Shown here: positions 56,972 to 64,000 of the stretch, piece by piece
How positions within the stretch are numbered: the stretch's first letter is position 1
How the letters are laid out: the number at the start of each line of letters is the position of its first letter
Origin: Sphingomonas beigongshangi
GTDB taxonomy: Bacteria > Pseudomonadota > Alphaproteobacteria > Sphingomonadales > Sphingomonadaceae
Reading direction: 5' to 3'
Assembly: GCF_016820445.1 (NCBI RefSeq)
Contig: NZ_JADHDT010000001.1
Span: forward strand, 248,001-312,000
DNA: 64,000 nt
The notes under the pieces: model-generated
Seen by the model: the letters and a program-made list of their open reading frames with translations, nothing else
Database searches by the model: none
Told to the model about the DNA's origin: nothing
Made by a program: the position numbers and the translations under genes

Positions 56972-57238
56972 ATGACCTATCGCTCGATTGCCACCCGCGC
57001 CGCCACCGCGACAATCGCCTCCGCGCTTCTCGCCGCGGCGTTCGCGACTCCCGCGCTTGCCCGCTCGAAGGGCCCCGCCACGATCACGATGACCGCCAAG
57101 ATGCAGGAGAACAAGGAAGGCCGCCTCTGCATGCCCAAGACGACCCTGGGCAACAAGGCGACCAAGGCGATGCCGGACACGCTCTGCCAGACGCGCGCCG
57201 ACTGGGAAGCGCAGGGTGTGACCTTCGTCGTCAAATGA
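56972..57238 (+). CDS. Small exported protein, unknown
   Basis: An 88-residue protein with a signal peptide (ATRAATATIASALLAAAFATPALA) and a basic mature part of about 57 residues. The mature part has two Cys (RLCMPKT and TLCQTR) that could form a disulfide. The start was chosen at the ATG with gccaggg upstream. No family is recognised. It converges with parE. Confidence 0.72.
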   Translation: MTYRSIATRAATATIASALLAAAFATPALARSKGPATITMTAKMQENKEGRLCMPKTTLGNKATKAMPDTLCQTRADWEAQGVTFVVK

Positions 57239-57277
57239 AGACGGCAGCGGACGGCCACGCGTACCCCGCGGGGCCCG

Positions 57278-59263
57278 TCACGCGTCGATCGCCTCCTCAT
57301 CGAGCCGCGCGGCGTTTTCCTGGATGAAGGCGAAGCGGTGCGCCGGATTGTTGCCCATCAGGCGATCGACCAGATCCTTCACCCCGGCGCGCTCCTCATA
57401 TTCCTGCGGCAGCGTGATGCGGATCATGCCGCGTGTCTTCGGGTCCATCGTCGTCTCGCGCAGCTGTTGCGGGTTCATCTCGCCCAGCCCCTTGAAGCGC
57501 GCGACCTCGACCTTCTTGCCCTTGAACGCCGTCCGTTCGAGTTCGGCACGGTGCGCGTCGTCGCGCGCGTAAAGCGACTTCGCGCCGCTCGTCAGCCGAT
57601 AGAGCGGCGGCTGTGCGAGATAGAGGTGCCCTCGCCGCACCAGATCCGGCATCTCCTGGAAGAAGAAGGTCATCAGCAGCGTCGCGATGTGCGCACCGTC
57701 GACATCGGCATCGGTCATGATGACGACGCGCTCGTAGCGTAGATTGTCGGCCACGCAATCCTTGCGCGTGCCGCAGCCCAGCGCCTGGATCAGGTCGGCG
57801 ATCTCCTGGTTCGCCAGGATCTTGGCGCTGGTCGCGGAGGCGACGTTCAGGATCTTGCCGCGGATCGGCAGAATTGCCTGCGTCTTCCGGTCGCGCGCCT
57901 GTTTCGCCGAGCCGCCCGCCGAATCACCCTCGACGATGAACAATTCGGTACCCTCGGGCGAGTCGGCGGCGCAGTCGGTCAGCTTGCCGGGAAGCCGCAG
58001 CTTGCGCGCGGAGGTCGCGGTCTTGCGCTTGACCTCGCGTTCCGCCTTGCGGCGCAGCCGCTCGTCCATGCGGTCGAGCACGTAGCCGAGCAGCGCCTTG
58101 CCGCGCTCCATATTGTGGCCGAGCCAATGGTCGAAATGGTCACGCACCGCCTTCTCGACCAGTCCGGCCGCCTCCGGACTGGTCAGCCGGTCCTTGGTCT
58201 GGCTCTGGAACTGGGGATCGCGGATGAAGACGCTGAGCATGAGCTCGCTGCCGACCATCACGTCGTCGGCGGTGATGTCCTTCGCCTTCTTCTGGTTCAC
58301 GAGGTCGCCGAAGGCGCGCAGCCCCCGCACCAGCGCCTGACGCAGCCCCTGTTCGTGCGTGCCGCCGTCCGGCGTCGGGATGGTGTTGCAATACCAGCTG
58401 TAGCTGCCGTCGCTCCACAGCGGCCAGGCGACCGCCCATTCGACGCGCCCCTGTTCCCCGGGGAAATCCTGCTGCCCCGCGAAGAAGTCCGCCGTCGCGC
58501 ACTCGCGTCCGCCGATCTGCTCGCGCAGATGGTCCGCAAGCCCGCCCGGGAACTGGAACACCGCCTCCGCCGGCGTATCGGTTCCCTCGACCAGCGAGGG
58601 CGCGCACTTCCACCGGATCTCGACGCCCGCGAACAGATAGGCCTTCGATCGCGCGAGCTGGTACAAGCGCCTAGGCTTGAAGCCGAGTTCGGGTCCGAAA
58701 ATCTCAGTGTCCGGCGTGAAGGCGACCGACGTGCCGCGCCGGTTGGGAGCCGCGCCGACGTGCTCGAGCGGCCCCATCGTCTGTCCGCGACTGAACCGCT
58801 GGCGGTAGAGCTGCCGCTCGCGGGCCACTTCGACCACCGTGTCGCTCGACAAGGCGTTGACCACCGAAACGCCGACGCCGTGCAGGCCGCCGCTGGTCGC
58901 ATAGGCCTTGCCGGCGAACTTGCCGCCGGAGTGCAGCGTCGACAGGATGACCTCGAGCGCCGACTTGTCGGGAAACTTGGGATGGGGGTCGACGGGAATC
59001 CCGCGGCCATTGTCCACGATTGTCAGCCGGTTGCCCGGCTCCAGCGTCACCTCGATGCGCGTCGCATGGCCGGCCACCGCCTCGTCCATCGCGTTGTCGA
59101 GCACCTCGGCGGCAAGATGATGCAGCGCGCGTTCGTCGGTCCCGCCGACGTACATGCCGGGACGCCGGCGTACGGGCTCCAGCCCTTCGAGCACCTCGAT
59201 CGAGGAGGCGTCGTAACTGTGCGATGTGGATGGGGAGGAGGAAGCGAACAGATCGTCGGCCAT
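57278..59263 (-). CDS. parE: DNA topoisomerase IV subunit B
   Basis: A 661-residue ATPase subunit of the decatenating type II topoisomerase. It has EVLDNAMDEAVAGHA, the GHKL motif VDNGRGIPVDPHPKFPDKSALE, the TOPRIM EGDSAGGSAKQARDRKTQAILPIRGKILNV and MTDADVDGAHIATLL, and a C-terminal end with MGNNPAHRFAFIQENA. The absence of a gyrB-type inserted domain supports ParE over GyrB. Confidence 0.95.
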   Translation of the reverse strand: MADDLFASSSPSTSHSYDASSIEVLEGLEPVRRRPGMYVGGTDERALHHLAAEVLDNAMDEAVAGHATRIEVTLEPGNRLTIVDNGRGIPVDPHPKFPDKSALEVILSTLHSGGKFAGKAYATSGGLHGVGVSVVNALSSDTVVEVARERQLYRQRFSRGQTMGPLEHVGAAPNRRGTSVAFTPDTEIFGPELGFKPRRLYQLARSKAYLFAGVEIRWKCAPSLVEGTDTPAEAVFQFPGGLADHLREQIGGRECATADFFAGQQDFPGEQGRVEWAVAWPLWSDGSYSWYCNTIPTPDGGTHEQGLRQALVRGLRAFGDLVNQKKAKDITADDVMVGSELMLSVFIRDPQFQSQTKDRLTSPEAAGLVEKAVRDHFDHWLGHNMERGKALLGYVLDRMDERLRRKAEREVKRKTATSARKLRLPGKLTDCAADSPEGTELFIVEGDSAGGSAKQARDRKTQAILPIRGKILNVASATSAKILANQEIADLIQALGCGTRKDCVADNLRYERVVIMTDADVDGAHIATLLMTFFFQEMPDLVRRGHLYLAQPPLYRLTSGAKSLYARDDAHRAELERTAFKGKKVEVARFKGLGEMNPQQLRETTMDPKTRGMIRITLPQEYEERAGVKDLVDRLMGNNPAHRFAFIQENAARLDEEAIDA

Positions 59264-59458
59264 GTGCGAACGTATGGGGTACGGCGGCGCTTAGGGCAAG
59301 CGCAGGGGGCAAGCGCGGGGCCGCAATCGGATCGCGACGATCGAATTCCATGCGTGCTGTCAGATACCTGCCACCCCCCGGCAGCTGATTTTCCGGATCA
59401 TCGCGCCAAGCGCGCCGTCAGGCGGCCGGGGTGGTCACGCCGATCCGGGCACGGCGTG

Positions 59459-59881
59459 CTAAGCCGCCTCGTCGCCTATCCAGCGTTTGGACATGAGGGC
59501 GGCCTCGATGACGTGGTCGCGAAACTGCTGGATCATGCAGAGCGCGCTCAACCGATATCGCGGCCAGCTGATCTGCGAGTCGGTCGCGCTCCATCGCGCG
59601 ACGAACTGCTCATAGTCGCTGCGCAACTGGATACATGACGCAAGAAGCGCGCGCGCATCCGCGGTCGCGTCGTCGACCCGGCTCCACAGCGAACGGTGGC
59701 AGATATCTTCGCGGATGAAGCGCTCGTACGCCATGAGCGCTTCTTCCATTTCGCGCCGCAAGTGGCGAAGACCTTGCAAGTCCGCATCGCGATGACGTTC
59801 CGTGATGAGCGGGTGAGCGGCCGCTATAACGTCGAGCAGGTGCCGATGGTGACGCGCCAGCAAGTCGATCCGGTAGGTCAT
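59459..59881 (-). CDS. Helical protein of unknown function
   Basis: A 140-residue all-helical protein rich in Arg, His and acidic residues. It begins MTYRIDLLARHHRHLLDVIAAAH, reminiscent of a hemerythrin HHE opening, but the remaining His and Glu ligands are not spaced as expected, so I do not assign it. The codon use is less GC-biased than that of its neighbours. The sequence just upstream is AT-rich and may be its promoter. Confidence 0.6.
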   Translation of the reverse strand: MTYRIDLLARHHRHLLDVIAAAHPLITERHRDADLQGLRHLRREMEEALMAYERFIREDICHRSLWSRVDDATADARALLASCIQLRSDYEQFVARWSATDSQISWPRYRLSALCMIQQFRDHVIEAALMSKRWIGDEAA

Positions 59882-60161
59882 ACAACCGAGATGACAGCAA
59901 TTACTTGCTATTTTATGATCTCGATCAATAATTTGTGGTTGTATTTTGATACCGTATATAGGCCGAAACGGTTTGATTCACCATCGCGGCAGCGTGCCGC
60001 ATGCATCGCTCTCGGCCTCCCGATCCGATCGGCGGTCGCCGGCAGTGGCGCCCCACCAACCACGCGGCTGACGCCAGGCCGACGAACGTCGCGTGCGCAC
60101 GAAATGTCGCGCGCACGCGCCAGTCAGAGGCTGCTAGAGGTGTTGACCGGCTGCGCCGCGA
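59882..60161. other. Non-coding, AT-rich interval between an unknown gene and gcrA
   Basis: The first 110 bases are conspicuously AT-rich for this genome (including gctattttatgatctcgat and gtggttgtattttgatacc), then the sequence returns to high GC. No reading frame, tRNA or repeat was recognised. It could hold a strong promoter for the minus-strand gene at 59459-59881, or be foreign DNA. Confidence 0.5.
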
Positions 60162-60848
60162 TCAGCGCACGCGCGGTCCGCCGAACGGCAGCGGCGGCGG
60201 CGGACGGCGGTCGCGGCGAGGAAGCTGCGCCTGATAGGCATGCCCGCAATGCTCAACGCAATAGGGGAAGCCGGGGTTCACCTTGTCGCCGCAGAAGTGG
60301 AAGTCCGGCTCGCCCGGATGGCCGATCGGCCACTTGCAGATACGGTCGTTGAGATCGAGCAACGTCGTCTTGCCCGCGATCTCCGGCGACGGCTTCGCAG
60401 GGACGAGGCGGCGCGGCGGCGCAGGCGTGGAGGGCGCCTGCTGCTCGCCCGGTGCCTGGCGGACGAAACCGCCCGGTCCGACCGAGCGCAGCACCGGCTG
60501 GGGATCGCGCACCGGCGGTTCCGCCGCCGGGGGGGCGACGGGCGCGGCGCGGACGGGTTCCGGATCGGGATCCGCATCCAATTCCGGTTCCGCAGCGGCG
60601 ACGGGCGCCGGCGGCGGAGGCGGCGGCGGGGTGACCGCTGCCGGCTCGGCCGGCGCAGGCTCCGCCACCTTCGCCTCGGGATCGTTGGGCTTCACCGGCG
60701 ACGGGCGCGACTGCAGCCCCAGGCGGTGCGCCTTGCCGATGACGGCGTTGCGGCTGACGCCGCCGAGCGCATCGGCGATCTGGCTGGCGGTCTGCCCCGC
60801 CTCCCACATCGTCTTGAGCGTATCGATCCGCTCGTCGGTCCAGGACAT
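60162..60848 (-). CDS. gcrA: GcrA cell-cycle regulator
   Basis: A 228-residue alphaproteobacterial regulator that works with methylated promoter DNA and the housekeeping sigma factor. The N-terminal DNA-binding domain is MSWTDERIDTLKTMWEAG to SRNAVIGKAHRLGL (1-45). A long Pro/Ala/Glu linker (about 50-160) is larger than in Caulobacter. The C-terminal zinc-like domain has CKWPIGHP, FHFCG and YCVEHC. The set of Cys/His is complete. It is divergent from the ABC-2 permease. Confidence 0.95.
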   Translation of the reverse strand: MSWTDERIDTLKTMWEAGQTASQIADALGGVSRNAVIGKAHRLGLQSRPSPVKPNDPEAKVAEPAPAEPAAVTPPPPPPPAPVAAAEPELDADPDPEPVRAAPVAPPAAEPPVRDPQPVLRSVGPGGFVRQAPGEQQAPSTPAPPRRLVPAKPSPEIAGKTTLLDLNDRICKWPIGHPGEPDFHFCGDKVNPGFPYCVEHCGHAYQAQLPRRDRRPPPPLPFGGPRVR

Positions 60849-60914
60849 GGTCTTTCCTCACTCACACGTCAGCCGGGTTGCAGGCGGCAGCCGCTGCGGT
60901 TACCCGCTTGGCGC

Positions 60915-61769
60915 ATGAGCAGCCAGCCCCCAATCGGCCAAATTCCTTCGGCGATCCGGTCCGCACCCGGCGTCCCGGTGATCCGGAACGTGAACTGGGG
61001 CGGCCTGAAGACCCTCTATGTGAAGGAGGTGCGCCGGTTCTTCAAGGTCCAGCTCCAGACGCTATGGGCGCCGGCGATCACCACGTTGCTGTTCCTCGTC
61101 GTCTTCACCATCGCGACGGGCGCCAAAAGTCCCGTGCATGTCGGCGGCGTCGTCATCCCCTTCGCCGACTTCATCGCGCCCGGCCTGATCATCAGCCAGG
61201 GCATGATGGGTCCCGCCTTCGCCAATGCCAGCTTCTCGCTGCTCGTCGGCAAGATCCAGGGAACGATCGTCGACTATCTGCAACCGCCGCTGTCGACCGC
61301 GGAGCTGCTCGCCGCGCTGGTCGGCGGCGCGATGACCCGCGCCTTTCTCGTCGGCTTCATATGCTGGTGCGCGATGGCACTCTATCCGGGCGTGCACGTC
61401 GCCGTCAGCCATCCGCTCGCGGTGTTGTGGTTCGGATTCCTGGGAGCCGGCTTCCTCGCCTTTCTCGGTGTGCTGACCTCGATCTGGGCGGAGAAGTTCG
61501 ACCATGCCGCGGCGGTGACCAATTTCGTCATCGCGCCGCTGTCGCTCCTGTCGGGAACCTTCTACTCGGTCGATCGGCTCGCGCCGGCGTTCCGCGCGTT
61601 CAGCCACGCCAACCCCTTCTTCTACATCATCTCGGGCTTCCGCTACGGCTTCCTCGGCACCGCCGACTCGCCCATATTGGTCGGCAGCGTCGCGATCCTC
61701 GCCGCGGACATCGCGCTCGGCATCGCCTGCTATCTGCTGCTGCGCCGCGGCTGGAAGCTCAAGAGCTGA
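60915..61769 (+). CDS. ABC-2 type transporter permease
   Basis: A 284-residue membrane protein with six helices. It has ABC-2 hallmarks: an N-terminal elbow (YVKEVRRFFKVQLQTLWAPAITTLLFLVVF in parts), FIAPGLIISQGMMG, and a later APLSLLSGTFYSVDRLAPAFRAFSHANPFFYIISGFRYGF. It would export a lipid, polysaccharide or drug-like substrate, but no ATPase gene is adjacent; the partner must lie elsewhere. Its stop overlaps the start of the next gene as CTGA. Confidence 0.9.
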   Translation: MSSQPPIGQIPSAIRSAPGVPVIRNVNWGGLKTLYVKEVRRFFKVQLQTLWAPAITTLLFLVVFTIATGAKSPVHVGGVVIPFADFIAPGLIISQGMMGPAFANASFSLLVGKIQGTIVDYLQPPLSTAELLAALVGGAMTRAFLVGFICWCAMALYPGVHVAVSHPLAVLWFGFLGAGFLAFLGVLTSIWAEKFDHAAAVTNFVIAPLSLLSGTFYSVDRLAPAFRAFSHANPFFYIISGFRYGFLGTADSPILVGSVAILAADIALGIACYLLLRRGWKLKS

Positions 61770-63046
61770 TCCGCCAAGCCGCTCCCGCCGCGCTTGCCGC
61801 GCTGATGCTGACCCCGTCCACCCCGGCGTGGGCGCAGCAACAGGCGCAGGCGCAGGCGATCGAGCCGCAGCTCGGCCAGCGGGCGCATCAGTTGATCGAC
61901 GTGCTGGCGGGCAGGTTCGTCTTCGACCGGTACTTCGCACCCGCCTTCCAGACGGCGGTGCCACAAGAGCGATTCGATGCCCTTGCGGCGCAGTTGCGTG
62001 CGAGCCTCGGCGCGCCGCTGCGGGTCGTCACGATCGCGCCCGAGGGGCGATGGTCGGCGCAGCTGACGATCGCCTATGAACGGGGCACGGCGACGATGCG
62101 GCTGGCAATCGATCTCGCCGCGCCCCACGCGGTCACCGGCCTGCTCGTCACCGGGACGCAGGTCGCCGACGATTCCGCCGCGCATATCGCCGCGGACCTT
62201 GCTGCCCTGCCCGGCCAGGCCGCGCTGGCGCTCTACCCGCTCGACGGCAAGCTGCCGCCATCCCTGGCCATCCAGGATGCACGGCCGATGCCGCTCGGCT
62301 CCGCGTTCAAGCTGTGGGTGCTGGCCGAGCTGGCACGGCAGATCGCGGCGGGCACGCATCGCTGGGACGAGGTGGTGCCGACGGGCACGCCCTCTCTGCC
62401 GACGGGTATCCTGCAATCCTGGCCGCGCGCGACACCGATGACGGTGCAGTCGCTCGCGACGCTGATGATCGCGGTGAGCGACAATACCGCGACCGATACG
62501 CTGATCGCGCTGCTGGGGCGCGACGCGGTCGACGCCACCGCCGCGCGCTACGGCGGGTCGGGGCCGGTCCTGACGACGCGCGAGGCGTTCGCGATCAAGG
62601 CCGATGGCACCTTGACCCGGCGCTGGTCCGCCGCGGATGCGCAGGCGCGGCACGCGATGTTGAGAGGGATCGGCCCGACGTTGGCCGCCGCGCCGCTCGA
62701 CCCGATGATGTTTGCCGGCGCACCGCTCGCCACCGACAGCGTCGAATGGTTCGCCGCGCCCCGGGACGTGGTCCGCCTGCTCGCCGACCTGCGCGACGCA
62801 GGTCCCGTGGTGCGCGCCATCCTCGCGATCAATGCGGGAACGGATCCGGGCACCGCGCGACGGCTCGACTATGTGGGTTTCAAGGGCGGGTCCGAACCCG
62901 GCGTCATCGCCTTGTCCTATCTGGTCCGGACGAAGGACGGCCGCTGGTATGCGCTCGTCGGCGGTTGGCATCGCACCGATGCGGCGGTCGACGAGGGAAA
63001 GTTCGCCGCGCTGGCGATGCGCGCTTTGGGGCTGATCGGCCGCTGA
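61766..63046 (+). CDS. Serine hydrolase, class-A beta-lactamase-like
   Basis: An exported protein of about 426 residues. After a signal-like segment (LIRQAAPAALAALM to PAWAQ) there is an N-terminal domain of about 150 residues, then a penicillin-recognising fold. It shows SAFK (Ser179, Lys182), SDN (238-240) and KGG (373-375), all three class-A motifs in order. The classical Glu166 omega loop is not obvious. Only CTG 61766, overlapping the permease stop, gives a full signal peptide; ATG 61805 would leave out most of it. It may be a beta-lactamase, a peptidoglycan-active enzyme or an esterase. Confidence 0.85.
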   Translation: MIRQAAPAALAALMLTPSTPAWAQQQAQAQAIEPQLGQRAHQLIDVLAGRFVFDRYFAPAFQTAVPQERFDALAAQLRASLGAPLRVVTIAPEGRWSAQLTIAYERGTATMRLAIDLAAPHAVTGLLVTGTQVADDSAAHIAADLAALPGQAALALYPLDGKLPPSLAIQDARPMPLGSAFKLWVLAELARQIAAGTHRWDEVVPTGTPSLPTGILQSWPRATPMTVQSLATLMIAVSDNTATDTLIALLGRDAVDATAARYGGSGPVLTTREAFAIKADGTLTRRWSAADAQARHAMLRGIGPTLAAAPLDPMMFAGAPLATDSVEWFAAPRDVVRLLADLRDAGPVVRAILAINAGTDPGTARRLDYVGFKGGSEPGVIALSYLVRTKDGRWYALVGGWHRTDAAVDEGKFAALAMRALGLIGR

Positions 63047-63064
63047 GCCGGAGACGGCGTTCGA

Positions 63065-63508
63065 TCAGCGCTGCGCGGCGAGATACGCGATGATGTCGGC
63101 GCGATCGAGCGGGTCGGCGAGCCCCGGGAATCCCATCGACGTACCCGGCGCGAAGCGCTGGGGATTGGTGAGCCACGCATCCATTCGGTCGGGCGTCCAC
63201 CGCCCGCCGACCTGTTGCAACGCCGCGGTATAGCCGAAGCGGGCGCTGTTCTGCCCGACCGGCTTTCCCATGACGCCGAACAGGTTCGGACCGTTGCGGT
63301 CGGGTGCACCGCGGCGGATCGAATGACAGGCGGCGCATCGCCCGAACAGCGCCGCGCCGGCGGATGCGCTGGCGACCGACGCTAGCGCCGCCCGCGTGGG
63401 TGCCGGCCCGGCCGCGCGGCGCCGCGCCTCCTTGTCCTCGCCCGAGCAAGCACCGCAGCACAAAGATGTACCGACGACGAACCCGAGCAGCAGGACACGG
63501 CAGCGCAT
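63065..63508 (-). CDS. Class I cytochrome c, probable lipoprotein
   Basis: A 147-residue periplasmic electron-transfer protein. A hydrophobic N-terminus with clustered Cys (SLCCGACSG, possible lipobox) leads to the haem site CAACH (Cys58, Cys61, His62). The Met ligand lies in PGTSMGFPGL. YTAALQQVGGRWTPDRMDAWLTNP is the family region seen in cytochrome c550/c2 types. ATG 63508 was chosen for the signal. It converges with the serine-hydrolase gene. Confidence 0.92.
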   Translation of the reverse strand: MRCRVLLLGFVVGTSLCCGACSGEDKEARRRAAGPAPTRAALASVASASAGAALFGRCAACHSIRRGAPDRNGPNLFGVMGKPVGQNSARFGYTAALQQVGGRWTPDRMDAWLTNPQRFAPGTSMGFPGLADPLDRADIIAYLAAQR

Positions 63509-63569
63509 GACGACCTTCCGCTGGGATGAACCGCGTTTCTCCGGCGCGGTTCCGAAGGAGGCGCCGGGC

Positions 63570-64000
63570 CTATGCCCCGCCGTGCCGGCGGTGGCCCGAT
63601 GGCGCATATGACCACTCGTCCGCGAGCAACCCGTAGATCAGCGAATCGCGCACGCCGATATGCGTCTGCCACTCGCCGCGCAGCCGCCCTTCCAGGACGA
63701 AGCCGAGGCGCTCCAGAAGACGGATCGACGCCAGATTGTCGGGGTCGGTGTCGGCGAACACCCGACGATAGCCTTCCCCGAACAGCTGTTCGATCACCGC
63801 GGCCACGGCCTCGCGCGCGATCCCCCGGCCCGTCACCTGCGAGGCGAGCAGATAGCCGATCTCTGCGACCCCGCCCTGCCGCTTCGGCCCCGCCGCGACG
63901 AAGCCGACCGCATGGTCCTTCCCCGTCTCGGTGATCGCCCAGGCACGCCAGGGGCCTTCGCCGTCGGCAGCGAAATGCGCGCGCAGCGCGGCGACGCTGT
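63570..64000 (-). CDS. GNAT acetyltransferase, RimJ/RimL type (5' end outside window)
   Basis: A partial acetyltransferase gene entering from the right edge. The visible 143 residues include WRAWAITETGKDHAVGFVAAGPK, EIGYLLASQVTGRGIAREA with the acetyl-CoA loop, and VFADTDPDNLASIRLLERLGFVLEGR in parts, a classic RimL-type C-terminal half. The protein ends in a basic His/Arg tail. The true start lies beyond 64000; an internal GTG at 63836 is not it. Confidence 0.87.
   Translation of the reverse strand, partial: SVAALRAHFAADGEGPWRAWAITETGKDHAVGFVAAGPKRQGGVAEIGYLLASQVTGRGIAREAVAAVIEQLFGEGYRRVFADTDPDNLASIRLLERLGFVLEGRLRGEWQTHIGVRDSLIYGLLADEWSYAPSGHRRHGGA

Noticed and set aside
59459..59881. Hemerythrin-like oxygen or metal-binding protein
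   Set aside because: Only the opening HHRHLL resembles the family; the later ligand positions are missing.

Overview
The window is GC-rich, densely coded chromosomal DNA. It most resembles a Sphingomonas-type alphaproteobacterium (Sphingomonadales). Supporting signs are GcrA, a PhaR-type PHB repressor, three large TonB-dependent receptors, a PrsK/PrsR exopolysaccharide regulatory pair, a three-gene bc1 operon (Rieske, cytochrome b, separate cytochrome c1), a CIRCE-controlled groESL operon, and many NTGA start/stop overlaps. No rRNA, tRNA, CRISPR array, integrase or transposase was recognised. The organism assignment is an inference from gene content.

Layout. 1-3.1 kb: polyhydroxyalkanoate locus (phaR, divergent from a short PhaC-like hydrolase translationally coupled to thiolase phaA). 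3.3-6.6 kb: a large orphan TonB-dependent receptor ending at a perfect terminator. 6.9-12.8 kb (minus strand): cobalamin riboswitch, then btuB, btuF, btuC, btuD and alanine racemase. 12.9-15 kb: a second receptor. 15.1-16.9 kb: a short-chain dehydrogenase and a DUF815 ATPase. 17-23.8 kb (minus): a four-gene overlapping cluster (EpsB-like sugar transferase, PrsK histidine kinase, PrsR sigma-54 activator, TPR protein), followed by a divergent GDP-mannose pyrophosphorylase and a large GT-C-like membrane protein. Together these look like an exopolysaccharide (PEP-CTERM/Prs type) regulation and synthesis locus. No exosortase or PEP-CTERM substrate lies in the window.

26.7-36 kb: DUF3429 membrane protein, groESL with CIRCE and promoter, sppA coupled to an acetyltransferase, a probably frameshifted membrane protein gene, a TRIC/UPF0126 channel, an unknown exported protein and ychF. 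36-38.8 kb: two tandem paralogous TonB-C-terminal-like proteins, then a small exported Cys/His protein and a Met/His-rich outer-membrane barrel that may form a metal (copper) module. 38.9-42 kb: phosphodiesterase lipoprotein, MaoC hydratase, Gly/Tyr-rich lipoprotein, apt. 42.2-45 kb: petABC. 45-50.4 kb: trmL, a Crp/Fnr regulator, hemF, an acetyltransferase, two paralogous membrane proteins, and lipB behind three 26-bp tandem repeats. 50.5-53.3 kb: two exported proteins of unknown function and queCE. 53.5-56.7 kb: hslO, argF, argD. 57-64 kb: parE, an unknown protein, gcrA, an ABC-2 permease coupled to a class-A beta-lactamase-like serine hydrolase, a cytochrome c, and the end of an acetyltransferase gene.

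Most of the window is ordinary housekeeping sequence. The least explained parts are the Met/His-rich module, the minimal PhaC-like/thiolase pair, a family of intergenic palindromic repeats placed at or just after stop codons, the tandem repeats before lipB, and the frameshifted locus near 32.8 kb. I did not find convincing evidence for a wholly new defence or mobile system.
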